Assembly: GCA_003963225.1 (NCBI GenBank)
Contig: RXKB01000004.1
Location: 248,001 to 312,000, forward strand
From: Candidatus Babelota bacterium
GTDB lineage: Bacteria; Babelota; Babeliae; Babelales; Vermiphilaceae
Length of the DNA: 64,000 nt
Reading direction: 5' to 3'
Shown: positions 28,514 to 38,088 of the stretch, piece after piece
Layout: every line of letters begins with the position of its first letter
Position numbering within the stretch: position 1 is the stretch's first letter
Notes under the pieces: model-generated
Databases searched by the model: none
Seen by the model: only the letters and a program-made list of their open reading frames with translations
Told to the model about the DNA's origin: nothing
Position numbers and translations under genes: made by a program

Positions 28514-29638
28514 ATGTTTTTATTTGAACTCCTGTATCAATCTAAAAGATCAAAAGCACGTGTGGGAGTTATTCACACACCTCATGGTACTATTGAAACA
28601 CCACATTTTGTGCCTGTTGCTACCAATGGTACTATGAAAGCAGTAGATTCTGTAATGTTAGACCCATTACAAGTGCAGCTTATGTTTTGCAATACCTACC
28701 ATCTCATGGTGCAACCTGGCACGGATCTTATAGAAAAGGCTGGCGGCTTGCATGCCTTTATGAATAGGTCTAAGCCAGTAATTACAGACTCTGGCGGATT
28801 TCAAGTTTTTAGTTTGCTGTACGGCGGTGTGCAAAATGAATTAAAAAGCAGCGGACAAAAAAAAACAGGCACTATGGTGATTGGTATTTCTGAAGAAGGA
28901 GTTAAATTTAGATCCTATCGGAATGGTGATTATTTATTGTTAACACCAGAAAGTTCTGTCGCTGCTCAAAAAAAATTAGGTGCAGATATTATTATTCCAT
29001 TTGATGAGCTGCCGCCTTTTCATATCGATCAAAGTAAGCTTGAAAAATCGTTACACAGAACGCATCGATGGGAAAAAAGGTCTTTAGAAGCGCATCTTAA
29101 AGATCGCCGTCAGCAAGCCATGTATTCAGTGGTGCATGGTGGTATTGATCAAAGGTTACGGACTTTGAGTGCAACGTTGCTTGATTCATTGCCTTTTGAT
29201 GGCCATGCGATAGGTGGTAGTTTAGGAAAGAATAAGCAGCAAATGATTGACATGCTTTCGTACACCGTTCCTTTATTGGCACCAGAAAAACCAAGGCATT
29301 TATTGGGAATTGGAGACCTTGCATCTATTGAACCAATACTTTCGCTTGGTATTGATACCTTTGATAGTTCGTATCCAACTAAATGCGCACGACATGGATT
29401 ATTGTTTACGTTTCAAGGTTCAAAAAAAGCTGTACACAAAGATTTGACCACTTTGTTTGGACCAATTGATGCAGGTTGTGTATGTTACACCTGTACTCAT
29501 TACACGGCAGCTTATGTGCAACATTTATTTAAAGCGCATGAAATGATAGCGTATACTCTTGCTTCTATTCATAACATAGCGCACATGGTTGAGCGAGTGA
29601 ACCGATATAGACAAGCAATCTTAGGTGGCTTATTATAA
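28514..29638 (+). CDS. tgt: tRNA-guanine transglycosylase
   Basis: Exchanges guanine-34 for a queuosine precursor (or queuine) in GUN-anticodon tRNAs. Signatures are PHFVPVATNGTMKAVDSVML, PVITDSGGFQVFSL with the substrate-binding Asp, GGSLGKNKQQM, LLGIGDLASI and LGIDTFDSSYPTKCARHG, which holds the nucleophilic Asp. The zinc site is CVCYTCTHYTAAYVQHLF followed by KAHEM. A TTG at 28505 would add three residues; the ATG at 28514 is more likely. Length is normal (374). No queuosine synthesis genes are in the window, so a salvaged base may be used; that is inference. Confidence 0.95.
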   Translation: MFLFELLYQSKRSKARVGVIHTPHGTIETPHFVPVATNGTMKAVDSVMLDPLQVQLMFCNTYHLMVQPGTDLIEKAGGLHAFMNRSKPVITDSGGFQVFSLLYGGVQNELKSSGQKKTGTMVIGISEEGVKFRSYRNGDYLLLTPESSVAAQKKLGADIIIPFDELPPFHIDQSKLEKSLHRTHRWEKRSLEAHLKDRRQQAMYSVVHGGIDQRLRTLSATLLDSLPFDGHAIGGSLGKNKQQMIDMLSYTVPLLAPEKPRHLLGIGDLASIEPILSLGIDTFDSSYPTKCARHGLLFTFQGSKKAVHKDLTTLFGPIDAGCVCYTCTHYTAAYVQHLFKAHEMIAYTLASIHNIAHMVERVNRYRQAILGGLL

Positions 29639-29679
29639 TAAGCAATAATTTATTTTAAATTGTAAAATACAGTAAAAAA

Positions 29680-30447
29680 ATGCAAAAAAATCATGTATAC
29701 ATTTCTTCTGTGCATAATCAGTTAATTAAGCACGTTGCATTGTTAAAAAATGCACCCAAATACAGAAAAGAGCAAAAACTTTTTTTGGCAGAGGGTTTGC
29801 GCGTTGTAGAAACTGTATTGCAAAATCGCCTTCCACTTGTGCATTTTTTTACAACAGAATTGCAATTGGAAAAGGCTTTAGCATTAACCAATCAACATCA
29901 AAAAATAATTGTCTGTTCAGATGCGGTGATTAAAAAAATAAGTTCATCTACAACGCCTGCAGGATTTATTGGGGTCTTTGCTCAGCCTGCTCCATCCCTT
30001 GCAGATTTTAAATATCCTGGTATTGTGTTGGCTCAAATTGCAGATCCTGGCAATATGGGCACTTTAATTCGCAGTGCTGCTGCTTTTAATGCAAAAACAG
30101 TGGTTGTAGTTGAAGGTGTTGACCCATGGTCTTGCAAAGTTGTGCAAGCATCGGCAGGTGCCATTAGCATGGTGCAGATATTTCAGCTTCCTTGGCAACA
30201 GTTAGTAGAAATGTGTAAACAAAAAAACATACAGTTAAATGCGCTTGTTATTGATGGTACTCAGCCGTTGCAAAATGCAAGCTCAACAAACCAGCTTTTG
30301 GTTGTGGGCAATGAAGCCCGTGGTCTTTGTAACGAATGGCAAAAAGATTGTGCTCTAAAAACAACTATTGCAATGCCTGGAAATACAGAAAGTTTGAATG
30401 TGGCTGTAGCAGGTTCAATAGCATTATATTCTATTTTGAAAATATAA
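29680..30447 (+). CDS. SpoU/TrmH-family RNA 2'-O-methyltransferase
   Basis: SPOUT-fold methyltransferase acting on rRNA or tRNA ribose. The N-terminal substrate-binding domain (KYRKEQKLFLAEGLRVVETV) is followed by the three SpoU motifs: IADPGNMGTLIRSAAAF near 121, LLVVGNEARGL near 206 and IAMPGNTESLNVAVAGSIAL near 230. It is 255 residues, a standard length, 41 bases after tgt. Its last 97 bases have a second, diverged copy at 32151-32247, part of a duplication scar shared with bamA. Target nucleotide cannot be read from sequence. Confidence 0.93.
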   Translation: MQKNHVYISSVHNQLIKHVALLKNAPKYRKEQKLFLAEGLRVVETVLQNRLPLVHFFTTELQLEKALALTNQHQKIIVCSDAVIKKISSSTTPAGFIGVFAQPAPSLADFKYPGIVLAQIADPGNMGTLIRSAAAFNAKTVVVVEGVDPWSCKVVQASAGAISMVQIFQLPWQQLVEMCKQKNIQLNALVIDGTQPLQNASSTNQLLVVGNEARGLCNEWQKDCALKTTIAMPGNTESLNVAVAGSIALYSILKI

Positions 30448-30450
30448 AGA

Positions 30451-30478
30451 TTGACAAAAAACAATTAGCTATTATTAT
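30451..30478 (+). promoter_or_regulatory. Sigma70-like promoter
   Basis: TTGACA (30451-30456), 16-base spacer, TATTAT (30473-30478). It sits right after the spoU stop codon and 54 bases before the 464-residue gene, which it could serve. Confidence 0.5.
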
Positions 30479-30532
30479 AGAATAAATATATTTTATAATA
30501 CATTTTAAATAGAAATATATTAGTTTTTTATT

Positions 30533-31927
30533 ATGATAAGTATTTATTCCAAATTATTAATCTTTACTAAATATAATTGTCAGAAGATTTTATTGATACC
30601 TCTGTTGATAGTATATGGTAAATCTATTTTAGCAATGGAGTCTCAAGTTTTATGCAATACAGCATTTATAAAAAAAATTGATTCAAACGAGACAATTTCC
30701 GCTCTTGCTAATGTAGCAAAAAAAGGTACATGGACGTCTTTGAAAACAGATAATCTAAAAAACGCAAGTGTAGAAGACATAGTACTTTATACTATATCTG
30801 TATTTTTCTCGGAGCTCAAAAAAGAAACTACTTTTGTCTCAAATAAAAAAGATTTATGCTTCTTGTTTGATATGCGTTTACCAGAAAGTCAGCTTCAATC
30901 ATATTCTAGTTGCTTTATGTTCTTAACTGGCTGTTTTACATTTTATCAATCAAATAAAAATATTACTGATAGTTTTATAAATAGCATAAATAATTTTTTT
31001 GATTGTATTGAAAATGAGGATCAGTGTAAAAATGCAAAAATATATACTATGTGGCGGATTGCTTCTCAACAGAGAGATAAAGATGCTTTGTATACTTTTT
31101 GGGACTCTCACAAAAAACAAGCATTTATATATTTTCATCAAGAATATTATGACAATTCATTCTCAGAAGAAAATAGTAATCAAGATATTACACGCAAATA
31201 TTGTCGTCTTTACAATAACCATCTAACTGACGAATCATTTCCGTATCAATGTCATGAATCATATGAAAGAGTGGCTTTACAAAAAATGCGTTCAGAAAAT
31301 ATTACAAATCAAAATGATAAAAAACAAGTTTCTATTTATTTCAGTATTGTGAATAGTAATTTATTATATTGTTATCAACATGGCTATCTTGCAAATGGTG
31401 ATGAGATAGTTAAAAATGGTGGTGTTAATATATTAACAACCGATAATATAGTTTCTGTGCCTGAATATACAATATCTGTTAAACAAAAGGCTAATATTGA
31501 AAAGTCCTTTGAAACTAGCAATAAAACAGAGGATGATTTGGCTGCAGAGCAAAGCCGATTATCCCAATCAATGGTTAAGCCGCTGGAAAAAGATACGCAA
31601 AAAGATTTAGAAGCTATAAATAAACTCGTTATTACAGAAAATACACAAATAACAAAAAGTCTATCTGAAAAGAACAAAAAGGCTAAAAGAAAAAAGGAAG
31701 AATTAGAAAGAGCTATAGAAGAATTAAAAAAAGCTAATGAAAAAGAATTAGAAAAACCTAGAGAAGAATTAAAAAAAGCTAGAGAAGAATTAAAAAAAGC
31801 TAATGAAAAAATTGATACACTAAAATTATATATAAAAGGTAATTTTGTTTTTTGTGCTTTACTCATTTCATTTATTTTCTACCAACAATATAAAATAAAT
31901 GCATTACAACAAGGTGCTCTAATATAA
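30533..31927 (+). CDS. Unknown protein with coiled coil and C-terminal membrane anchor
   Basis: 464 residues. A hydrophobic N-terminus (about 18-34, CQKILLIPLLIVYGKSI) may be a signal. A cysteine-containing globular region follows (about 40-300), then a Lys/Glu-rich coiled coil (about 365-435) built partly of a 7-residue repeat REELKKA or close variants (31717-31811), and a final membrane segment (about 438-455, GNFVFCALLISFIFY). It lies inside a duplicated spoU-bamA interval. No family is recognised. The C-terminal anchor suggests the coiled coil projects from a membrane; whether it is the bacterial envelope or a host membrane is unknown. Confidence 0.75.
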   Translation: MISIYSKLLIFTKYNCQKILLIPLLIVYGKSILAMESQVLCNTAFIKKIDSNETISALANVAKKGTWTSLKTDNLKNASVEDIVLYTISVFFSELKKETTFVSNKKDLCFLFDMRLPESQLQSYSSCFMFLTGCFTFYQSNKNITDSFINSINNFFDCIENEDQCKNAKIYTMWRIASQQRDKDALYTFWDSHKKQAFIYFHQEYYDNSFSEENSNQDITRKYCRLYNNHLTDESFPYQCHESYERVALQKMRSENITNQNDKKQVSIYFSIVNSNLLYCYQHGYLANGDEIVKNGGVNILTTDNIVSVPEYTISVKQKANIEKSFETSNKTEDDLAAEQSRLSQSMVKPLEKDTQKDLEAINKLVITENTQITKSLSEKNKKAKRKKEELERAIEELKKANEKELEKPREELKKAREELKKANEKIDTLKLYIKGNFVFCALLISFIFYQQYKINALQQGALI

Positions 31928-31981
31928 AATGTAAAGAAGCTACTAATTAATTGCTTTTTATTGCATTAAATTGAACCTAAT

Positions 31982-32139
31982 TTACCAGTCATAAGACATG
32001 CTAAAATGTACCTCGCTTGCATTTTCATCTTTTGATCTGTCTTGTCTATCTTTGCGCGGCTCAATTTTAAAACCCCAATCTATTTTTACAGGTACCGGTG
32101 AAGTTAGGCAAATACCCAATCCTACAGAATGTCTGTAAT
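31982..32139 (-). pseudogene. Fossil copy of the bamA 3' end
   Basis: These 158 bases match the last 158 bases of bamA (33982-34139) with only a handful of substitutions, including the stop codon region and the sequence for the last barrel strand. There is no upstream part of the gene. It abuts a fossil of the spoU 3' end across an 11-base junction. Confidence 0.93.
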
Positions 32140-32150
32140 TATATTCTAAT

Positions 32151-32247
32151 GAATGGCAAAAAGATTGTGCACTAAAAAAAACTATTGCAATGCCTGGAAA
32201 TACAGAAAGTTTGAATGTCGCTGTAGCAGGTTCAATTGCGTTATATA
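32151..32247 (+). pseudogene. Fossil copy of the spoU 3' end
   Basis: About 97 bases match 30334-30430 within the SpoU-family gene, covering its third motif (encoded AMPGNTESLNVAVAGS). Several substitutions separate the copies. Only the 3' end is present, joined head-on to the bamA fossil, so no product is expected. Confidence 0.92.
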
Positions 32248-32353
32248 TCATTCTAACATTTTCACTTTAACATTTTAATTATTGATAAAAAATAAAAAAT
32301 ATTTAATATAATATATAATAAAAATAATTTTATTTTATATTAAAAAGATTAGC

Positions 32354-33910
32354 ATGATAATATTTGCGTTAGTGTATTTATTTTTCTTTTCACATGTTCT
32401 GCTGCCTGCTGAGATTAGCCACAATCCATTAATTAATTGTATAGCAAAGGAAAATAATCCAAGCACATGCGTCTTAACAAATACATCTAATGAAAAATGT
32501 TTTTTGGAAAAAAAAATTCCTAAATCAAGCTGTACATTACCAGAACAACAGATACATGATATACTGAACTCAAACGACACTACAAAAAAATGGGATAATA
32601 TATTACCGGTTTTGTATGAAATAATTAGTTTAGATACTAATCCCAATAATATACAGGAAAAACTTTTTGAAATTTTTTTGATTAATTTTATTAATTTTGT
32701 TAATGATAAAAAGTTGCATAATACTCTTTTGCCTATCATATATAATCTAAAATGCAACACAATAAAAACGCAAAATGAGGCAATATTGGAATGGATCTAT
32801 AACTTTCGTATAACATATCAAAAAACGAAAATATTATTTTTAAAATCAAATATGAGATCTTTATACAAGTATAAAAAAAAGCATAACTTTATATTTTACA
32901 GACTGCCAGATGATGATTCTTTTTTGTGTTTATTACAAGGAATTACTAGATACCACTTAGATGCTTACATACAATGGAATAACATTCAGCAGAAGGATGG
33001 GGTAGTTGATTTCACAAAGTATACTATTAATTACGCTCAGACAAATATTTACAAATTAATTTTAAATGATCGCTTACGATTGACACATTATAAATACAAA
33101 AATCATCTTATTTATCAGCGCTTTGGTCAAGATATATGCAAATATAGATTTGTGTACGAAAATGTAAACACACTAATTATTGATACTACTAATATGTCAA
33201 AAATAAAATTGAAGAAGGTATTACTAAAGTTTCCTAATGTACAAGAAATTTCTATAACAAACAATCATTTTTTATTCCACCCAGAAGAATATTATATGTT
33301 ATTACGTAATAAAATATATGAAGATGATTTTAAAAATAATTATCAAGATATTCCAGATTATAGAGTTGTTAAAATAAAACATAATGGAAAATATTCTGTA
33401 TGTGATATCTTGAAATCATGTATATTGTGTAGCATTATGCCATTACCTCGTTGTACTGATCTCAATGATAAATATTTGACTGGTTTTTTTATTTTTACTC
33501 CATTTTTCTATTTAAAAAGCTTATTTTCAAATCAGAATATTTTGTTTTTGCATAATAATTTACAGTCATTATGCATGATTGTTCCTTTAATTACATTAAT
33601 ATCTTCGTCTATAATCTTAAAAAATAAAAAGCATTCTATTTTATGGGGTAAGCATTTGAGTAGGTATGTGACTGATAATCAGCATTGGAGTTTCTATTAT
33701 TTGAGACATAGTACTATATTTGTTATGACTTTATGTTGGCTTTTTATAAAAATGCAATATTTACTTAATAAACATGAATCCATATCAATTAATTTCCCGG
33801 AAGATGTTTTTTTTGCAATACTACTTCCTGTTTATTCATATAATGTATTATCATTTATTCAAAAACTTGCTGAGCTATATTGCAAGCAAGGTCTGTCATT
33901 GTCTTTATAA
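32354..33910 (+). CDS. Exported/membrane protein of unknown family, 518 aa
   Basis: The N-terminus MIIFALVYLFFFSHVLLPAE is a good signal peptide. The middle is polar with a leucine/isoleucine pattern (NVNTLIIDTTNMSKIKLKKV, PNVQEISITNNHF) that recalls leucine-rich-repeat strands, though only one or two copies are visible. The C-terminal third has three or four membrane segments (FIFTPFFYLKSLF, LQSLCMIVPLITLISSSII, STIFVMTLCWLFI, FFAILLPVYSYNVL). It lies between the duplication scar and the bamA 3' end. No function can be assigned. It is not an obvious paralogue of the 464-residue protein occupying the equivalent place in the first copy. Confidence 0.75.
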   Translation: MIIFALVYLFFFSHVLLPAEISHNPLINCIAKENNPSTCVLTNTSNEKCFLEKKIPKSSCTLPEQQIHDILNSNDTTKKWDNILPVLYEIISLDTNPNNIQEKLFEIFLINFINFVNDKKLHNTLLPIIYNLKCNTIKTQNEAILEWIYNFRITYQKTKILFLKSNMRSLYKYKKKHNFIFYRLPDDDSFLCLLQGITRYHLDAYIQWNNIQQKDGVVDFTKYTINYAQTNIYKLILNDRLRLTHYKYKNHLIYQRFGQDICKYRFVYENVNTLIIDTTNMSKIKLKKVLLKFPNVQEISITNNHFLFHPEEYYMLLRNKIYEDDFKNNYQDIPDYRVVKIKHNGKYSVCDILKSCILCSIMPLPRCTDLNDKYLTGFFIFTPFFYLKSLFSNQNILFLHNNLQSLCMIVPLITLISSSIILKNKKHSILWGKHLSRYVTDNQHWSFYYLRHSTIFVMTLCWLFIKMQYLLNKHESISINFPEDVFFAILLPVYSYNVLSFIQKLAELYCKQGLSLSL

Positions 33911-33981
33911 GTATAACATTATGCTTACTTTTATATTAATACATATGCTAACAAAAGTAGTTAAGGTAAACACAATATACA

Positions 33982-36579
33982 TTACCAATCATAAGACATG
34001 CTAAAATGCACCTCACTTGCATTTTCATCTTTTGATCTGTCTTGTCTATCTTTGCGTGGGTCAATTTTAAAACCCCAATCTATTTTTACAGGTACCGGTG
34101 AAGTTAGGCGAATACCCAATCCTACAGAATGTCTGTAATCAAAACTATTACCTGTTACAAAAGCTTTTTCTGCGCCGTGCACATACGGGTTGTCCCACCC
34201 AGCGCCACCATCATAAAAAAGTATGCCTCGCATGCTATAATCTGAAGTAATAGGGAAAAGAAGCTCAACATTAACAAACATCGCTTTTTTGGCACCAACT
34301 CCGCTTTCGTTCAAAAATTTGGGGCCAATTTCTCCAAATCTAAATCCACGTACGGTTGCAGGGCCACCAATATGAAACAGTTCACCAAAAGGTACTGTTT
34401 TTTTTGCATTTATTGGAGTAGCTAATCCAAAAAACGCATGAGTATGGAATACAACGTCATATTCTTGAATTAACGTCGTATACCAGTGTGTGTCAAACGT
34501 AATTTTGTAAAACCCAATAGTGTTAGAAAATGTTGGTATACCAGCTTTTGTGCTTAATCGCCAACGGTGACCTTCTTTTGGAAACATAGGATGGTTGCGC
34601 ATATCTTGTTCTACATTGCAAGAAAGCCATACAAAATCTCCGGAGGTAAAAGATTTGTCTAATAATGATTGAAACTGAGTTGTTTGTAACGTGCCAATAA
34701 TGTCATTACCAAATGAACGAGCTTTTGGTTGTTTTTGGTAACGAACACTGTCAATGCCAACTGATGCAAAAAGTTGTGTGTCATTAAATAATCCTGTATT
34801 AGAGTGCAAAATATACCCATTGGTTAAAGCACCACCAGTTAATTTTTCATTAATAGGGCCATTTTCAAGATGGCGTAGCTCGTCATAAGTCGGGCGTTTA
34901 TGGTAAATATCAAGCGCTCCTAAAATAGGCTTGTCAAACAACCAGGGTTGAGCGATATGGAAAGCAATCGTTTGCTCTTCTAAAGCCCATGAGCCAGCAA
35001 GGTTCATGTTAATGCCACTTCCTAGCAAATTGTTGTCAGCAAAATCAACTTTAAGCGTTAACCCAGATAATGGAGATGACATATCTTTGCCACTACCACC
35101 GTATCCTAAATTAAGAGAGAAATGACCAGTTTTTCCTTCTTTAACTAATAAATCAATATCTGCTTCTTGATCGTTTAATCTTTTTATTTGTATGTTCACG
35201 CCATCTTTTTGATCAAAATAACCTAAAGATTGTACGTTTTGTTTTGATTGATTTAATAATCTTTGCGTTATAAATTCGCCTTCTTGCAATAATACTTTTC
35301 GGCGAATAACTTTGTCTCGAGTTTTTTTATTACCTTTGATATTTAAACGGTTGAGTATCATTTTTTTGCCTTTTTCAATGCTAAAATGAATAGAGACCGT
35401 TTGTTCTTTTTCGTTTGGTATAATAACAGGATCAACATGTGAAAAAATATATCCTTTATGTGCCCATAAGCTTTCTATTGTTTTGATTGCACGAGTAATA
35501 GCATCTTTGGCATATAAATCTCCTTTGCATAGACCTGTCATTAGCAATACTTTATCAGTATCAAAATCATCAGTTTGGTCAATAGTAATGTCTGAAAGAC
35601 TAAATAATGGACCTTCTTCTATAACATAGGTTACACTCATACCTTCTATTGTCTTATCAATATCAGTAATAATGTCTGTAACTTTGGCGCGCAAAAAACC
35701 TTTATTTTGATATAGCTGTTCAATAATATGAGCATCTCCATATCGCGCCCTCTCCTCATTATACGTTCCTGTTTTATCTAAAAAAGATAAAAGCCACTCT
35801 TCCTTGGTAAGTAATATAGTACGTAATTCTTTTGAACTAACTGCCTTATTGCCCTTAAAAAATATTTTTTTAATAGCTGATCGTTCTTTTTCTTCAATAG
35901 AAAATACCGCTACTGCTTGATCTGCCTTGTCAAAGCGCAGTTCTGATTGGACCAACGTATTATAATAGCCTTTTGCTTTATATAAGCTTTTAATTTTAAG
36001 CTCTAAAAGTTTAAGCTCTTGCATATCAATATTAGTAATATGATCTGCTTCAATTGCTTTAAAAATGTCTTTGGTACTAAGATGCTTATTCCCTTCAATA
36101 AGTATATTGGAAATAGGTGTTTTTTCTTCTATTTGCACTATAATATCAATCATCGATTCAGCAAATGGCACCACTTGTATTTCAATATAACGAATCTGAT
36201 TGATATGCCGATACATATTTTTTATACATTCTTGTGACTTATAAACTGCACCTTCTTTATAAGGAAGGTAGTTTAAAATAGCTTTTGAAGATATGGTCTT
36301 GTTGCCAATTATTTTTATGGTACGTATTATGTTGCCTGTATAAGGATTGACATTAGCAGATGATTTTGTAACAGAAGAACTGTCATCTTCGTGTTCATAT
36401 TCACTTTGTTGATATTCATCTTGTGTATCATATAATTCATCAAATAACACTGTCTCATCTTCGTCTGATCTTGTAATAGGTGATGAAAATTCACCAAAAA
36501 CAGCTGAGTACGCAGTAATCATATGTACAACAATAAATGAAATACTTATTGTATCAAATGTAGATTTTATATGCTTCAT
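33982..36579 (-). CDS. bamA: Outer-membrane assembly factor BamA
   Basis: Omp85-family protein that folds beta-barrels into the outer membrane. A signal-like N-terminus is followed by an acidic segment (about 32-75) and successive POTRA domains (for example IIRTIKIIGNKTISSKAIL, then ISNILIEGNKHLSTKDIFKA, later MILNRLNIKGNKKTRDKVI). The C-terminal barrel has the loop-6 motif ATVRGFRFGEIGPKF and ends with Trp, as barrel proteins often end in an aromatic residue. At 865 residues it is full length. Its 3' end is duplicated at 31982-32139. It is divergent from cysS. Confidence 0.95.
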   Translation of the reverse strand: MKHIKSTFDTISISFIVVHMITAYSAVFGEFSSPITRSDEDETVLFDELYDTQDEYQQSEYEHEDDSSSVTKSSANVNPYTGNIIRTIKIIGNKTISSKAILNYLPYKEGAVYKSQECIKNMYRHINQIRYIEIQVVPFAESMIDIIVQIEEKTPISNILIEGNKHLSTKDIFKAIEADHITNIDMQELKLLELKIKSLYKAKGYYNTLVQSELRFDKADQAVAVFSIEEKERSAIKKIFFKGNKAVSSKELRTILLTKEEWLLSFLDKTGTYNEERARYGDAHIIEQLYQNKGFLRAKVTDIITDIDKTIEGMSVTYVIEEGPLFSLSDITIDQTDDFDTDKVLLMTGLCKGDLYAKDAITRAIKTIESLWAHKGYIFSHVDPVIIPNEKEQTVSIHFSIEKGKKMILNRLNIKGNKKTRDKVIRRKVLLQEGEFITQRLLNQSKQNVQSLGYFDQKDGVNIQIKRLNDQEADIDLLVKEGKTGHFSLNLGYGGSGKDMSSPLSGLTLKVDFADNNLLGSGINMNLAGSWALEEQTIAFHIAQPWLFDKPILGALDIYHKRPTYDELRHLENGPINEKLTGGALTNGYILHSNTGLFNDTQLFASVGIDSVRYQKQPKARSFGNDIIGTLQTTQFQSLLDKSFTSGDFVWLSCNVEQDMRNHPMFPKEGHRWRLSTKAGIPTFSNTIGFYKITFDTHWYTTLIQEYDVVFHTHAFFGLATPINAKKTVPFGELFHIGGPATVRGFRFGEIGPKFLNESGVGAKKAMFVNVELLFPITSDYSMRGILFYDGGAGWDNPYVHGAEKAFVTGNSFDYRHSVGLGIRLTSPVPVKIDWGFKIDPRKDRQDRSKDENASEVHFSMSYDW

Positions 36580-36739
36580 TAGGCAGTCCTATAAGTCTGA
36601 GTATGAGTATATATATTGCATTACTAATAGCAGAAAACTATGACTTAGCCTAGCATTGTTTAAAAAATTGACTAGAGTCTATTAGTTTTTTTAGGTAAAC
36701 TTATTGAAAATAAACATTATTTTTATATAGGATCTAATA

Positions 36740-38077
36740 ATGCTACATATAACCAACACTATGACAGGCAAAAAACAACCAGTACAAGCTAATAATAAAA
36801 ATCTTAGCTTGTATGTCTGTGGCATTACTCCATACGCTTCAGCACATATTGGGCATGGTCGTTGTTATATTTCATTTGATCTTCTTTTTAGATTATTAAC
36901 GTTTCTACAATACAAAGTCACATACTGCAGAAATATCACAGATATTGATGACAAATTATTGCATGCAGCTGAAGCAAAATACGGCGATAAAATGCGTTAT
37001 CAAGAGATAGCAACGTATTTTTTTGATCAATTCAAAAAACAAATGAGTTTATTAAACATTAAAAATCCAACAGTTGAGCCCCGTGTAACCGAACACATAC
37101 AAGATATTATTGCATTTATCGACGTTCTTATTGAAAAAGGACATGCATATCAAATAGATGGCGATGTCTATTTTGCTATTAATACATATCCTGCATACGG
37201 AAGTCTTTCTGGCCAAAAAACTGAACACATGTTGGCTGGAGCTCGTGTAGAGGTTAATGATAAAAAGAAAAATCCTTTAGATTTTGTATTATGGAAAGGT
37301 GAACAAACAGGTTTTTGGCCTAGCCCATGGGGCAATGGCAGACCTGGGTGGCATATTGAATGCTCGGCTATGGCAGCGCATTTTTTTGGTGACCGTTTGG
37401 ATATACACGCAGGGGGGCTTGATCTTATATTTCCACACCATGAAAATGAAAAAGCTCAATCAGAAAGTAGATTTGGTGTTTCTTTTGCAGATTGTTGGAT
37501 GCATAATGGGTTGGTAACTGTGAACCATGAAAAAATGTCCAAATCTGTTGGTAATTTTATAACATTAGAAGAAGTAACTGCTACGTATCATCCTATGGTT
37601 GTGCGATACTATTTTTTAACTTTTCATTATAAAGCCCCTGCTGAATTTAATAATGAAGGGCTTGATAGTGCTTTTAAAACATATGAACGATTGGTTCAGT
37701 GGGCAAGCCCAGTATGGAATAAAAATCCAAGTAACATTACATGCTCAATAATGAAAAAACATTCACTAACACAAAAACTTTTGTCTGCATTGTGTGATGA
37801 TCTTAATACGCCAGCCTTTTTAGGTATTTTATTTGAAAATCTTAAATTGATCACCCAAGATACGCAATTGCATCAAACCGTGGTAGCTTTTATACAGACT
37901 GTATTGGGACTCGATCTTGCAGCGTTGCCAGAAAAAGAGCTTGTTTTAACTGCAGAGATAAAAGATTTAATTGCACAACGTGAAAAAGCTCGAGCATTAA
38001 AAGATTGGAAAAAGGCAGATGCATTACGTGAACTGTTGTTAGCAAAAGGCTATGTTGTGCAAGATAAAAAACAATAA
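36740..38077 (+). CDS. cysS: Cysteinyl-tRNA synthetase
   Basis: Class I synthetase charging tRNA-Cys. Zinc ligands appear as Cys27 (YVCGITPY), the Cys of GWHIECSAMAAHFFG and the His pair of FPHHENEKAQSE. The HIGH motif is HIGH at 36-39, and KMSKS is at about 265-269 (HEKMSKSVGNFITL). The C-terminal end KARALKDWKKADALRELLLA is typical. 445 residues is a normal length. It has its own gap upstream, divergent from bamA, and is convergent with an unknown exported protein. Confidence 0.97.
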   Translation: MLHITNTMTGKKQPVQANNKNLSLYVCGITPYASAHIGHGRCYISFDLLFRLLTFLQYKVTYCRNITDIDDKLLHAAEAKYGDKMRYQEIATYFFDQFKKQMSLLNIKNPTVEPRVTEHIQDIIAFIDVLIEKGHAYQIDGDVYFAINTYPAYGSLSGQKTEHMLAGARVEVNDKKKNPLDFVLWKGEQTGFWPSPWGNGRPGWHIECSAMAAHFFGDRLDIHAGGLDLIFPHHENEKAQSESRFGVSFADCWMHNGLVTVNHEKMSKSVGNFITLEEVTATYHPMVVRYYFLTFHYKAPAEFNNEGLDSAFKTYERLVQWASPVWNKNPSNITCSIMKKHSLTQKLLSALCDDLNTPAFLGILFENLKLITQDTQLHQTVVAFIQTVLGLDLAALPEKELVLTAEIKDLIAQREKARALKDWKKADALRELLLAKGYVVQDKKQ

Positions 38078-38088
38078 AACTATGCTTT

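Noticed and set aside
31384-31866. A 160-codon minus-strand frame rich in Ser, Phe and Leu
   Set aside because: Antisense shadow of the Lys/Glu coiled coil in the 464-residue protein.
31982-32251. An 89-codon minus-strand frame
   Set aside because: It joins the fossil bamA tail with the antisense of the spoU tail across the duplication junction; it has no start context and is not a gene.
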